This document shows, in pieces, positions 16,372-25,545 of a stretch of 64,000 bases of DNA. The stretch spans positions 166,619 to 230,618 of the forward strand of contig CANLNQ010000008.1 in assembly GCA_947492525.1 (NCBI GenBank), read 5' to 3'. Numbering within the stretch: the stretch's first letter is position 1; each line of letters begins with the position of its first letter. The stretch is from an uncultured Granulosicoccus sp. (lineage in GTDB: Bacteria; Pseudomonadota; Gammaproteobacteria; Granulosicoccales; Granulosicoccaceae). The translations under genes and the position numbers were made by a program. The notes below the pieces were generated by a model. That model was not told the origin of the DNA. It worked only from the letters and a program-made list of their open reading frames with translations, and made no database searches.

Positions 16372-19300
16372 ATGGGCAAATCACACAACCTCGAAGATAA
16401 ATACACTGCGGAAACCGGCAGTGTCTTCATGACTGGCACGCAGGCGCTGGTCAGACTGCCGATGGCCCAGATGCGTCGTGATCGCGCTGCCAGACTGGAC
16501 ACGGCAGCCTTCGTGACCGGCTATCGCGGATCACCTCTGGGAGCCTATGACCAGCAGCTCGAACTGGCAAAGCCTCATCTCGAGGCGCTGGATGTCAGGT
16601 TCCAGCCGGGCATCAACGAAGACCTGGCGGCAACGGCCATCTGGGGCACTCAGCAAGTACCGTTGTCACATCAGGCCAACAAGGAGGGTGTGGTCGGCAT
16701 CTGGTATGGCAAGGGGCCTGGAGTGGACCGCTGTGGCGACGTCTTCAAGCACGGCAATGCCGCAGGTACATCGGCAAATGGTGGCGTACTGTGCCTGGCG
16801 GGTGATGATCACACGGCCAAGTCTTCCACATTGCCCCATCAGTCGGATCATGCATTCATGGCCGCTGTCATGCCGGTTCTGTATCCCTCTTCGATTCATG
16901 AATTCATCGAAGTCGGTCTGTTTGGCGTCGCCATGTCCCGCTACTCGGGTTGCTGGGTGGGCTACAAGGTCATTTCGGACACCGTGGAAACCAGCGCGGT
17001 GGTTGCACTGGGAGATGAACTCAAGCCCTTCGTGATGCCGCAGGACTTCGAGATGCCGGCAGGCGGACTGAATATCCGCTGGCCAGACCCACCGCTGGTT
17101 CAGGACGATCGTTTGCAGGAGCACAAGGCCTACGCAGCGCTGGCCTTCGCGCGGGCCAACAAGATCGACCAGGTGGTAATGGACTGCCCCGATGCACGTT
17201 TCGGCATCGTGGCCACCGGCAAGGCGTTCGAGGATGTTCGCCAGGCCCTGACCGAGCTCGGCATCGATGAGGCCGCTGCACGCAATATCGGTCTACGGCT
17301 GTACAAGGTGCGTATGCCATGGCCGCTGGAACCCAGCGGAATCCGGGAATTTTCCGAAGGCCTCGAGGAAGTACTGATCATCGAGGAACGTCGCGAAATC
17401 ATTGAAAACCAGATCAAGCAACAGCTGTTCAACTGGCGTGCAGACGTCAGGCCTCGCATCGTTGGCAAGTTCGATGATCAGGACAGGCACTTCCTGCCGC
17501 TGTCGCTGGCCCTGAGCACGTCGAGAGTGGCGCGTGCCATCGCCAGCCGAGTGCTGCGCCTGCCGCTGGAGGAGTCATTGAAGAAGCGCATCGAAGAGCG
17601 GCTCGCCTATCTGCAGCGGCGTGCCGACGAACGCGCAGCGCATGTAGCCCCGATCGAACGCCAACCCTGGTTCTGCTCGGGCTGCCCTCACAATACATCC
17701 ACCAAGGTGCCCGAAGGCTCCAAGGCGATGGCCGGTATCGGTTGTCATTACATGGTTCAATGGATGGATAGAGAAACCGACACATTCACCCAGATGGGGG
17801 GCGAAGGGGTCCCCTGGACCAGTATCAGCCACTACACCAACGAGAAGCATCGCTTCGTCAATCTGGGCGACGGCACCTATTTTCACTCAGGACTGCTGGC
17901 CATCCGCGCCTCTCAGGCCGCGGGTGTGAATATCACCTACAAGATCCTGTACAACGATGCCGTGGCGATGACAGGCGGGCAGTCGGTCGATGGGGAGCTC
18001 TCGGCGCAGCTCATCGTGCAACAGCTACACGCCGAAGGTGTCTCGCCAATCTATGTGGTCAGCGATGAGCCGGAGCAGTTCTCGGCCTCCGATCTGCCGG
18101 CCGGCACCTTGATTCGTCACCGTGATGAACTGGACGCCGTGCAGCGCAGTCTGCGCCAGCTGTCAGGTTGCAATGCCATCGTCTATGCACAGACCTGTGC
18201 AGCGGAGAAACGTCGTCGACGCAAGCGAGGATTGATGGACGATCCGCCGCGGCGTGTGGTGATCAACAGCGATGTCTGTGAAGGCTGCGGAGACTGTTCC
18301 GAACAGTCGAACTGTGTGTCCATCGAGCCGTTGGAGACGGCCATGGGGCGCAAGCGCAGAATCAACCAGTCGTCGTGCAACAAGGATTTTTCCTGTCTCA
18401 AGGGTTTCTGCCCGTCGTTCGTGACGATTGAAGGAGGTCAGCTTCGCAAGAAGACGAGGGTCGCGCAGCAGGAGCCTGCCGAAGAATTACCCATGCCGAC
18501 CGTCCCGGCGATAAGCGATGTTCCATGGAATATCGCTGTGACAGGTGTGGGTGGGACCGGGGTATTGACCATCGGTGCCTTGCTGGGCATGGCCGCGCAT
18601 ATCGATGGCAACGCCTCGATGATTCTCGATATGGCAGGTCTTGCACAGAAGGGCGGTGCGGTCTTGAGTCATGTGCGTCTGGCGAGCAAACCGTCCATGG
18701 TGACCAGCCCGCATATCGTTGCCGGCGGTGCCGATCTGCTGATTGCGGCCGATGCCGTGGTTGCCGCATCGAAGGATGGCGTCGTGTTGTGCAACCCGGA
18801 GCGCACCAACACCGTTCTGAATACATCGACTGCACCGGTTGCCAGTTTCGTCAAGCATGGCGATATCGATTTCAAGTACAGCGAAGTGGAGTCTCGTGTG
18901 GCTCGGGATTCGAAGTCCAGTGTGCATTTCCATCGCTTTGGTGCGGCTGCGGAGCAGCGGATCGGTGATGCCATTGCCACGAATATCATGATGCTCGGTT
19001 ATGCCTGGCAATGTGGTCTCGTGCCGATCAGCTTCGACGCGCTGGATTCGGCCATCGAGCTCAATGGTGTTGCGGTCAAGGCGAATCGGGCCGCCTTCCA
19101 CTGGGGGCGTCGACTCGCTCTGGAACCTTCCCTGTTCTCGGGCAAGGTCGGTCAGGAAGAGGAGTCTGAGCAGAGCGCAGAGCTGCGTGAAGTGACCACT
19201 CTGGATGGGCTGGTAGCACAGCGGATGCGTCATCTGACGAATTATCAGGATGCGGATCTGGCAGGCCGATATGGAGAACGAGTCAATCGTTTTCGCGAAC

Positions 19301-19854
19301 GCTGCAATGTGTTGGGTCTCGATGAAACTCTGCCACGGCTGGTGGCTACCGAATACGCGCGATTGCTGGCCTACAAGGACGAATACGAAGTAGCAAGGTT
19401 GTATTCTCTGCCCACGTTTCGTGAGCAGCTGACGCAGAATTTCGAAGGCGATTACTCGATACGCCTGCATCTGGCACCGCCTGTCCTGGGCAAGGCTCCG
19501 GTCGATGGTCGACCTGCCAAGCGCGCCTTCGGTCCATGGATCCTGTCCGTGTTGAACATTCTGCAGAAAGGCAAGCGGTTCCGTGGCACCCGATGGGATA
19601 TCTTCGGGCGTACCGATGAGCGCCGTGCGGAGCGCGAATGGATTACACGCTATGAACAGGACATGGATCTGGTTCTGCAGAAACTCGACGAGCGCAATGT
19701 CGAGCGTGCATTGCTCCTGCTCAGCGTGCCATCATCCATCCGCGGTTATGGCATCGTCAAGCATGAGGCCATGCAGAAAGCTGCAGCCATTCGCGAAACG
19801 GCGCTGCTGAAGTTCACGTCCGATGAGCAGGCTGCGCATCCGCGGGCCGCTTGA
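16372..19854 (+). CDS. Fused indolepyruvate/2-oxoacid ferredoxin oxidoreductase (IorA-IorB type)
   Basis: This 1160-residue protein joins the IorA-type thiamine-diphosphate subunit and the gamma (IorB-type) subunit in one chain. Residues 15-450 match the pyrimidine-binding part (FVTGYRGSPLGAYDQQ). The TPP/metal part includes NLGDGTYFHSG near residue 500. A 4Fe-4S segment at about 633-683 has VCEGCGDCSEQSNC and CNKDFSCLKGFCP. The gamma domain begins with VTGVGGTGVLTIGALLG at about 722. Family members oxidatively decarboxylate indolepyruvate or branched-chain 2-oxoacids to acyl-CoA with ferredoxin as acceptor. The next genes, for isovaleryl-CoA dehydrogenase and methylcrotonyl-CoA carboxylase, suggest 2-oxoisocaproate from leucine as a substrate. 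GGAGAGG precedes the ATG at 16372. Confidence 0.92.
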   Translation: MGKSHNLEDKYTAETGSVFMTGTQALVRLPMAQMRRDRAARLDTAAFVTGYRGSPLGAYDQQLELAKPHLEALDVRFQPGINEDLAATAIWGTQQVPLSHQANKEGVVGIWYGKGPGVDRCGDVFKHGNAAGTSANGGVLCLAGDDHTAKSSTLPHQSDHAFMAAVMPVLYPSSIHEFIEVGLFGVAMSRYSGCWVGYKVISDTVETSAVVALGDELKPFVMPQDFEMPAGGLNIRWPDPPLVQDDRLQEHKAYAALAFARANKIDQVVMDCPDARFGIVATGKAFEDVRQALTELGIDEAAARNIGLRLYKVRMPWPLEPSGIREFSEGLEEVLIIEERREIIENQIKQQLFNWRADVRPRIVGKFDDQDRHFLPLSLALSTSRVARAIASRVLRLPLEESLKKRIEERLAYLQRRADERAAHVAPIERQPWFCSGCPHNTSTKVPEGSKAMAGIGCHYMVQWMDRETDTFTQMGGEGVPWTSISHYTNEKHRFVNLGDGTYFHSGLLAIRASQAAGVNITYKILYNDAVAMTGGQSVDGELSAQLIVQQLHAEGVSPIYVVSDEPEQFSASDLPAGTLIRHRDELDAVQRSLRQLSGCNAIVYAQTCAAEKRRRRKRGLMDDPPRRVVINSDVCEGCGDCSEQSNCVSIEPLETAMGRKRRINQSSCNKDFSCLKGFCPSFVTIEGGQLRKKTRVAQQEPAEELPMPTVPAISDVPWNIAVTGVGGTGVLTIGALLGMAAHIDGNASMILDMAGLAQKGGAVLSHVRLASKPSMVTSPHIVAGGADLLIAADAVVAASKDGVVLCNPERTNTVLNTSTAPVASFVKHGDIDFKYSEVESRVARDSKSSVHFHRFGAAAEQRIGDAIATNIMMLGYAWQCGLVPISFDALDSAIELNGVAVKANRAAFHWGRRLALEPSLFSGKVGQEEESEQSAELREVTTLDGLVAQRMRHLTNYQDADLAGRYGERVNRFRERCNVLGLDETLPRLVATEYARLLAYKDEYEVARLYSLPTFREQLTQNFEGDYSIRLHLAPPVLGKAPVDGRPAKRAFGPWILSVLNILQKGKRFRGTRWDIFGRTDERRAEREWITRYEQDMDLVLQKLDERNVERALLLLSVPSSIRGYGIVKHEAMQKAAAIRETALLKFTSDEQAAHPRAA

Positions 19855-19884
19855 TGACACCCGATTACCTGGAGGAGAGGGAAC

Positions 19885-21048
19885 ATGTTCGATAACGGTA
19901 TGCGTTTTTCATTAGGCGAGGAGATCGATGCCCTGCGAGAGATGGTTGCTCGTTTCGCACGTGAAGAAATAGCGCCCCGGGCAGCGCAGATCGACAAGGA
20001 TAATGAGTTTCCGCAGGATCTGTGGGAAGCGATGGGCGAGCTGGGTCTGCACGGCATCACGGTACCGGAGAGCGATGGCGGTGCAGGCATGGGCTACGTG
20101 GCTCACTGTGTCGCCATCGAGGAAATCAGTCGCGCCAGTGCGGCGGTCGGACTCTCCTATGGAGCGCATTCCAATCTGTGCATCAACCAGATCAACCGCA
20201 ATGGTTCCGCGGCGCAGAAGGCACGCTATCTGCCCGACCTGATCGCCGGGAAGGCGGTCGGAGCACTGGCCATGTCCGAGCCCGGTGCCGGTTCCGATGT
20301 CGTATCGATGAAGCTGACCGCTACCGCAGATGGGGACGATTTCGTGCTCAATGGCAACAAGATGTGGATTACCAATGGCCCGGATGCCGGCACCCTGGTC
20401 GTCTATGCCAAGACAGACCCCGATGCCGATGCGCGTGGTATCACCGCGTTTCTCATCGAGCGAGGCATGCCCGGCTTTTCCACGGCCCAGAAACTCGACA
20501 AGCTCGGCATGCGTGGTTCCAATACCTGTGAGCTGGTGTTCGAGGATTGCCGTGTGCCGGCTGCCAATGTTCTGGGGGGCGTGGGCAAGGGCGTCAATGT
20601 GCTCATGTCAGGTCTGGATTACGAGCGGGTCGTGCTGGCCGCAGGGCCGCTTGGCATCATGGCGGCCTGCCTCGATGTCGTCATGCCCTACGTGCATGAG
20701 CGAAAGCAGTTCGGTCAGTCGATCGGTGAATTCCAGTTGATGCAGGCAAAGCTGGCGGACATGTATTCAACCAGTAGTGCCTGCCGCGCCTACGTCTACG
20801 CGGTTGCAGCAGCCTGTGATCGAGGGGAGACGACTCGCAAGGATTCGGCCGGCTGCATTCTGTATTCTGCCGAGAAGGCAACCTGGTGTGCTCTTGAGGC
20901 AATCCAGACACTGGGTGGCAACGGTTACATCAATGATTATCCGACGGGGCGCCTGCTGCGTGATGCCAAGCTGTACGAGATCGGCGCCGGCACCAGCGAG
21001 ATCAGACGCATGCTCATCGGCCGCGAAATGTTCCGGGAGACCGCGTGA
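19885..21048 (+). CDS. ivd: Isovaleryl-CoA dehydrogenase
   Basis: This 387-residue acyl-CoA dehydrogenase oxidises isovaleryl-CoA to 3-methylcrotonyl-CoA, passing electrons to ETF through FAD. Family motifs are [16 protein letters not shown] and [18 protein letters not shown]. The catalytic Glu in the isovaleryl subfamily lies in [17 protein letters not shown], which is present here and separates it from short-chain enzymes with the base at the C-terminal position. GGAGAGGGAAC precedes the ATG. The gene lies 30 bases after the oxidoreductase and overlaps the next gene by four bases (GTGA), so it is part of the leucine degradation operon. Confidence 0.93.
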   Translation: MFDNGMRFSLGEEIDALREMVARFAREEIAPRAAQIDKDNEFPQDLWEAMGELGLHGITVPESDGGAGMGYVAHCVAIEEISRASAAVGLSYGAHSNLCINQINRNGSAAQKARYLPDLIAGKAVGALAMSEPGAGSDVVSMKLTATADGDDFVLNGNKMWITNGPDAGTLVVYAKTDPDADARGITAFLIERGMPGFSTAQKLDKLGMRGSNTCELVFEDCRVPAANVLGGVGKGVNVLMSGLDYERVVLAAGPLGIMAACLDVVMPYVHERKQFGQSIGEFQLMQAKLADMYSTSSACRAYVYAVAAACDRGETTRKDSAGCILYSAEKATWCALEAIQTLGGNGYINDYPTGRLLRDAKLYEIGAGTSEIRRMLIGREMFRETA

Positions 21049-22649
21049 AACTCCAATCCCGACTCGACAGACACGGTAGCGACTACCAGACGAATCGCGA
21101 GAGCCTTCTGGAGGCGATCAGGCAGGTAGATGATGTGGCGGCCAGGGTCAGCCTGGGTGGCGATGAGCGAGCCCGCGACCGGCATGTTTCCCGTGGCAAA
21201 TTGCTGCCCAGGGATCGCATCAGCGCCCTGATCGACCCCGGTACGGCCTTCCTTGAAATAGGTCTCTTCGCCGCGACCGGACACTATGATGACGAAGTGC
21301 CCTGTGCGGGCGTCATTGCCGGTGTGGCACCCGTGTGCGGACAGGATTGCATGATCATCTGCAACGATGCGACCGTCAAGGGTGGCACCTATTATCCCTT
21401 GACGGTGAAGAAGCACCTGCGGGCGCAGGCCATCGCCGAGCAGAACCGCCTGCCGTGCATCTATCTGGTAGACAGTGGCGGGGCGAATCTGCCCAATCAG
21501 GATGAAGTGTTCCCTGACCGCGAACATTTCGGGCGTATCTTCTTCAACCAGGCTTCCATGTCCGCCAAGGGCATTGCGCAGATTGCCGTGGTCATGGGTT
21601 CCTGTACAGCAGGTGGTGCGTATGTGCCCGCGATGTCCGATCAGACCATCATCGTGCGCGAGCAGGGCACCATCTTTCTGGCAGGGCCTCCGCTGGTCAA
21701 GGCGGCCACCGGAGAAGAGGTCAGTGCGGAGGAACTCGGTGGTGGTGATACACATACTCGCCTGTCCGGTGTCGCGGATCATCTGGCTGACGATGATCAT
21801 CACGCGCTGCAGCTGGCGCGCGACTGCATTGCCTCGCTGAATCAGGTCAAGCCGGAGACCGTCCGACTGCAACCGGTCAGGGAGCCTGCCTACGATCCGC
21901 AGGAACTGCTGGGGCTTGTGCCTGCCGACGCGCGCAAGGCTTTCGATGTTCATGAGGTGATTGCCCGAATTGTCGATGGCTCCGAGTTCGATGCCTTCAA
22001 ACCTCGCTACGGCAGTTCCCTGGTCACGGGGTTCGCCCATCTGCATGGCATGCCGGTGGGTATTCTGGCGAACAATGGTGTGCTGTTTTCCGACAGTGCG
22101 CTGAAGGGCGCGCATTTTGTCGAGCTGTGCTGCCAGCGCAGGATCCCTCTCATCTTCCTGCAGAACATCACGGGCTTCATGGTTGGGCAGGCTGCCGAGG
22201 CAGGCGGGATTGCCAAGGACGGAGCCAAGCTGGTCATGGCCGTGAGCAATGCAGCGGTGCCCAAGCTGACCGTCATCATCGGTGGTTCCTACGGTGCCGG
22301 CAACTACGGCATGTGCGGTCGTGCCTACGATCCCCGGTTCCTGTGGATGTGGCCAAACGCCCGGATCAGTGTCATGGGGGGCGAACAGGCCGCCGATGTG
22401 CTCGCCAGTGTCCGTGAAGCCGGTATACGTCGTCAGGGCAAGCCCTTTGGCGAGACGGAGCGGGAAGCCTTCCGGCGACCCTTCGTCGAACAGTTCGATG
22501 CGCAGTCTCGGCCGCTCTATGCATCGTCCCGACTGTGGGATGATGGGGTAATCGACCCGCGTGATACTCGTGATGTGCTTGGCCTGAGCCTGTCCATCAG
22601 CCTCAATGCCCCCATACCCGAGACACGCTTTGGCGTGTTCAGGATGTAG
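21045..22649 (+). CDS. mccB: Methylcrotonyl-CoA carboxylase, carboxyltransferase (beta) subunit
   Basis: This 534-residue protein is the acetyl-CoA-carboxylase-like carboxyltransferase that moves CO2 from carboxybiotin to 3-methylcrotonyl-CoA. Features include [30 protein letters not shown], the oxyanion Gly pairs in [12 protein letters not shown] and [20 protein letters not shown], and [19 protein letters not shown]. The length matches MCC beta. Translation starts at GTG 21045, overlapping the ivd stop, which implies translational coupling. The partner subunit follows six bases downstream. Confidence 0.94.
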   Translation: MKLQSRLDRHGSDYQTNRESLLEAIRQVDDVAARVSLGGDERARDRHVSRGKLLPRDRISALIDPGTAFLEIGLFAATGHYDDEVPCAGVIAGVAPVCGQDCMIICNDATVKGGTYYPLTVKKHLRAQAIAEQNRLPCIYLVDSGGANLPNQDEVFPDREHFGRIFFNQASMSAKGIAQIAVVMGSCTAGGAYVPAMSDQTIIVREQGTIFLAGPPLVKAATGEEVSAEELGGGDTHTRLSGVADHLADDDHHALQLARDCIASLNQVKPETVRLQPVREPAYDPQELLGLVPADARKAFDVHEVIARIVDGSEFDAFKPRYGSSLVTGFAHLHGMPVGILANNGVLFSDSALKGAHFVELCCQRRIPLIFLQNITGFMVGQAAEAGGIAKDGAKLVMAVSNAAVPKLTVIIGGSYGAGNYGMCGRAYDPRFLWMWPNARISVMGGEQAADVLASVREAGIRRQGKPFGETEREAFRRPFVEQFDAQSRPLYASSRLWDDGVIDPRDTRDVLGLSLSISLNAPIPETRFGVFRM

Positions 22650-22655
22650 ACAGTC

Positions 22656-24659
22656 ATGCAAACACTACTTGTCGCCAACAGGGGCGAAATCGCCTGTCGC
22701 ATCATGCGTACTGCCAGGTGCTGCGGGCTGCGAACCGTGGCCGTGTATTCCGAGGTCGATGTTGCTGCGCAGCATGTGCTGCAAGCCGATACGGCTGTCT
22801 GCATCGGTGAGGCGGCGGCTGTCAGCAGCTATCTTGATATCGAACGCATCATCGAGGCGGCGCTGCAGAGCGGTGCCGATGCCATTCATCCGGGCTATGG
22901 GTTTCTGTCAGAGAATCCCGCTTTTGTTGATGCCTGTGAAGCCGCCGGTATCGTCTTCGTCGGCCCGGACAGTCGGGCCATGCGGGCCATGGGCCTGAAG
23001 GATGCGGCCAAGCGATTGATGGAGGAGGCCGGTGTGCCCGTGGTACCCGGCTATCACGGTGAATCACAGGACACCGATCTGTTGCGACGCGAGGCGCAGT
23101 CCATCGGGTATCCGATATTGATCAAGGCGCGTGCCGGTGGTGGTGGCAAGGGCATGAGGCGTGTGAATTCGGAGGAAGAATTCGATGCCGCTCTGGCGGC
23201 GGCGCAGCGTGAGTCCAGCGCCAGTTTCGGTGACTCGCATGTCTTGCTCGAAAAGTATGTGGCGGCACCGAGGCACATAGAAGTCCAGGTATTCGGGGAC
23301 ACGCACGGCAATGTCGTTCATCTGTTCGAACGGGACTGCTCCTTGCAGCGCCGTCATCAGAAGGTGATCGAGGAGGCTCCTGCACCGGGCATGAGTGACG
23401 AGGTGAGGACGGCCATGACCGATGCTGCCGTGCGGGCGGCCCGAGCCATCGACTATCGCGGTGCCGGCACGATCGAATTCATCGTCGATGGCAGCCGCGG
23501 CCTGCGGCCCGATGGTTTCTGGTTCATGGAGATGAATACGCGTCTGCAGGTCGAGCACCCGGTTACAGAGGCCATCACCGGCGTCGATCTGGTCCAATGG
23601 CAGCTGGAAGTCGCTGCCGGAAAGGCATTGCCCATGACGCAGTCGGAGTTGTCCATCAAGGGTCATGCTGTCGAGGCCAGGTTGTATGCGGAGAATCCCG
23701 CCAGTGGATTCCTGCCGGCAACCGGTACTCTGCATCGGTTCCGTCCGGCCTCCACCGGCAGGGTGGATAGCGGTGTCGTCGAGGGCGACACGGTCTTGCC
23801 GCACTATGATCCCTTGTTGGCGAAACTGATCAGCCATGCCGATGATCGGCAGGCGGCGTTCGGGCAGTTGGCGGGACAATTGTCGGACAGCGTTGTCCTG
23901 GGTACCGTCACGAATCGTGAGTTCCTGTGGAAGCTGGTCAGTCACGAGCAGGTGCGCGCAGGCGGGTTCGATACATCCTTTATCGATGTCCAGCTAGATT
24001 CATTGCTCCACAATGACGGGCAAATGGCCTTGCTGGCGGTGGCAGCACTGGAGCTGGCCGAGCCCTGGATCGGTCTGTCCAGCTCTCCGGCGCTGCTCGC
24101 GCGACAACTGGGTGCGTGGCAGATGTGGGGCAGGCCCCGGCGACAGGTCCGCCTTCATCTGGATGACGGCATTCATACCGCAGAATTGCAGGCAGTGGCG
24201 CCGCGCGGGCAGTCCGGATGCTGGCAGGTGCGATTTCCGGGTGTCAGCGGATTTCCCGAGGGTGGTGTGTGCATACAGCCGCTGGGAGCAGATCGAGTCA
24301 GTGTGGATGGGCTTGCACAAGTGGTTCATGCCTGCCGCCATGAGGGGCAGTTGTCTGTGCAGCTGGGTGCCTCCTCCGCCGTCTTCGTCCTGCCCAAGGC
24401 CGGCGAGGCTGCCGCAGCGGGCCCCGCGGGTGACGCCATCGTCTCTCCGATGCCGGGAAGGGTGGTGACCGTCAATTGTGCGCCGGGCGATCAGGTGCGT
24501 GCCGGGCAGTCACTGATTGTCGTGGAGGCGATGAAAATGGAGCAGGAGTTGTCCTGTGAGCGCGATGGTACGGTCGAGTCGATTCTCGTTCGAGCGGACG
24601 AGCAGATCGCGCAGGGGCAGGAGTTGCTGCGCCTGGTGGCCGAAGACGTAGAACTCTGA
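22656..24659 (+). CDS. mccA: Methylcrotonyl-CoA carboxylase, biotin-containing (alpha) subunit
   Basis: This 667-residue protein has the biotin carboxylase domain at the N-terminus (LLVANRGEIACRIMRTAR; Gly-rich ATP loop KARAGGGGKGMR; MEMNTRLQVEHPVTE) and a biotinyl domain at the C-terminus with the modified Lys in VEAMKMEQE. It charges biotin with bicarbonate using ATP and forms the MCC complex with the beta subunit. The middle BT-like domain is present. It ends the cluster; the expected next steps of leucine breakdown (methylglutaconyl-CoA hydratase and HMG-CoA lyase) are not encoded here and must be elsewhere. Confidence 0.94.
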   Translation: MQTLLVANRGEIACRIMRTARCCGLRTVAVYSEVDVAAQHVLQADTAVCIGEAAAVSSYLDIERIIEAALQSGADAIHPGYGFLSENPAFVDACEAAGIVFVGPDSRAMRAMGLKDAAKRLMEEAGVPVVPGYHGESQDTDLLRREAQSIGYPILIKARAGGGGKGMRRVNSEEEFDAALAAAQRESSASFGDSHVLLEKYVAAPRHIEVQVFGDTHGNVVHLFERDCSLQRRHQKVIEEAPAPGMSDEVRTAMTDAAVRAARAIDYRGAGTIEFIVDGSRGLRPDGFWFMEMNTRLQVEHPVTEAITGVDLVQWQLEVAAGKALPMTQSELSIKGHAVEARLYAENPASGFLPATGTLHRFRPASTGRVDSGVVEGDTVLPHYDPLLAKLISHADDRQAAFGQLAGQLSDSVVLGTVTNREFLWKLVSHEQVRAGGFDTSFIDVQLDSLLHNDGQMALLAVAALELAEPWIGLSSSPALLARQLGAWQMWGRPRRQVRLHLDDGIHTAELQAVAPRGQSGCWQVRFPGVSGFPEGGVCIQPLGADRVSVDGLAQVVHACRHEGQLSVQLGASSAVFVLPKAGEAAAAGPAGDAIVSPMPGRVVTVNCAPGDQVRAGQSLIVVEAMKMEQELSCERDGTVESILVRADEQIAQGQELLRLVAEDVEL

Positions 24660-24680
24660 GGCAGGGCTGTCGTGGCCCGG

Positions 24681-24716
24681 TCGGTGAGGCCTGTCTGCTG
24701 CAGGGTGTCTCACCGA
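24681..24716 (+). terminator. Hairpin after mccA
   Basis: TCGGTGAG (24681-24688) pairs perfectly with CTCACCGA (24709-24716), and inside it CCTG pairs with CAGG. It begins 21 bases after the mccA stop. There is no T-run, so it is at best a weak or factor-dependent terminator, or a 3' end stabiliser. Confidence 0.4.
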
Positions 24717-24804
24717 GGCCGGTATCGGCGGGTCAGGCATTACCCTTGCAGCGCAAGCCCGGGTCGGGAGTCTTGGCAGAACAGTGGCGATGATGGCGCT
24801 GTGA

Positions 24805-24813
24805 TGGTATGAT
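24805..24813 (+). promoter_or_regulatory. Extended -10 promoter candidate for the rimP-nusA-infB operon
   Basis: TGG-TATGAT matches an extended -10 element (TGn followed by TATAAT with one change). No good -35 is present at 16-18 bases, as is common with extended -10 promoters. It lies about 180 bases before rimP, inside the 334-base gap 24660-24993. I looked for a tRNA in that gap, as found upstream of rimP in some gammaproteobacteria, and saw none. Confidence 0.4.
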
Positions 24814-24934
24814 TCCGCCAATTGCTGGTAACGAACTCCCTGTGTCGATGCAACCGCGTTGACCACTAGTAGCGTTACTCAAGCCGGTAGGGGATGTTTG
24901 CCTTCCGAGTCAGTCATCTAGAAGGTTTTCATGG

Positions 24935-24956
24935 AGGCTCCCAAGGGAGCCTTTTT
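24935..24956 (+). promoter_or_regulatory. Intrinsic terminator-like hairpin in the rimP leader
   Basis: AGGCTCC (24935-24941) and GGAGCCT (24946-24952) form a seven-base stem with loop CAAG, followed by a T-run to 24956. It lies 37 bases before the rimP start and downstream of the promoter candidate, so it can terminate or attenuate transcription of the operon. A conserved hairpin leader before rimP is known in gammaproteobacteria; this element has the right place and shape. Confidence 0.65.
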
Positions 24957-24993
24957 CATTGGTCAATATTTACAGTCAGACGGAATTCCAGGC

Positions 24994-25452
24994 ATGCAAC
25001 GAGCCAGTGCACAAGTGGTGGAGGTGGTCGAACCGGTGGTTACCGGGCTCGGGTACGAGCTTGTGGGCGCTGAATTCGGGCAGGCCGAGAATGGCGTTAC
25101 CCTGCGCGTCTATATAGACAAGCCCGAGGGCATCGTCATGGAGGACTGTGCAGCGGTCAGCCGACAGCTGAATGCGGTACTGGATGTTGAAGACACCATC
25201 AAGAGTGCCTATCTACTGGAAGTCTCGTCGCCCGGCGTCGACCGTCCCCTGTTTACCGAAGCCCACTTTGCTGCGCAGATTGGCGAAACCGTCAAGGTTC
25301 GTCTGTCCGATGGCGTTGGTGGTCGTCGCAACTTCAAGGGACCTCTGGTTGCCGTGCAGGATGGTACTGCCACGGTTGAAGTCGATGGAATCGACTACGA
25401 CCTGGCGATAGCCGATGTCGAGCAGGCCCATATCATCGGACGCTTGCCATGA
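24994..25452 (+). CDS. rimP: Ribosome maturation factor RimP
   Basis: This 152-residue protein is needed for maturation of the 30S subunit. It has the N-terminal alpha/beta domain (VVEPVVTGLGYELVGAEF, LRVYIDKPEGIVMEDCAAVS) and the C-terminal SH3-like domain (VKVRLSDGVGGRRNFKG). EVSSPGVDRPL is the family signature. The start is set at ATG 24994, where the conserved N-terminus begins; an upstream in-frame ATG at 24931 falls at the foot of the leader hairpin and is unlikely. It is the first gene of the nusA-infB operon. Confidence 0.93.
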   Translation: MQRASAQVVEVVEPVVTGLGYELVGAEFGQAENGVTLRVYIDKPEGIVMEDCAAVSRQLNAVLDVEDTIKSAYLLEVSSPGVDRPLFTEAHFAAQIGETVKVRLSDGVGGRRNFKGPLVAVQDGTATVEVDGIDYDLAIADVEQAHIIGRLP

Positions 25453-25545
25453 GGATCGAGGCGGTGAACAGGGTTTCCCGAAAGCTGGTAGGAACGTTAA
25501 TCAGGAGCGCATCCGTGTGTTCTTCCGTATTGAGGCTCAGTTGAG

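Noticed and set aside
16372..19854. Two separate genes for IorA and IorB
   Set aside because: The frame is continuous and no stop or ribosome site separates the parts; fused forms of this length are common in proteobacteria.
20937..22661. 574-residue minus-strand open frame
   Set aside because: It is opposite ivd, mccB and the start of mccA, which have intact catalytic motifs; high third-position GC explains the open frame.
24660..24993. Possible tRNA upstream of rimP
   Set aside because: No T-loop-like GTTCGAATC or acceptor-stem pairing was found in the gap.
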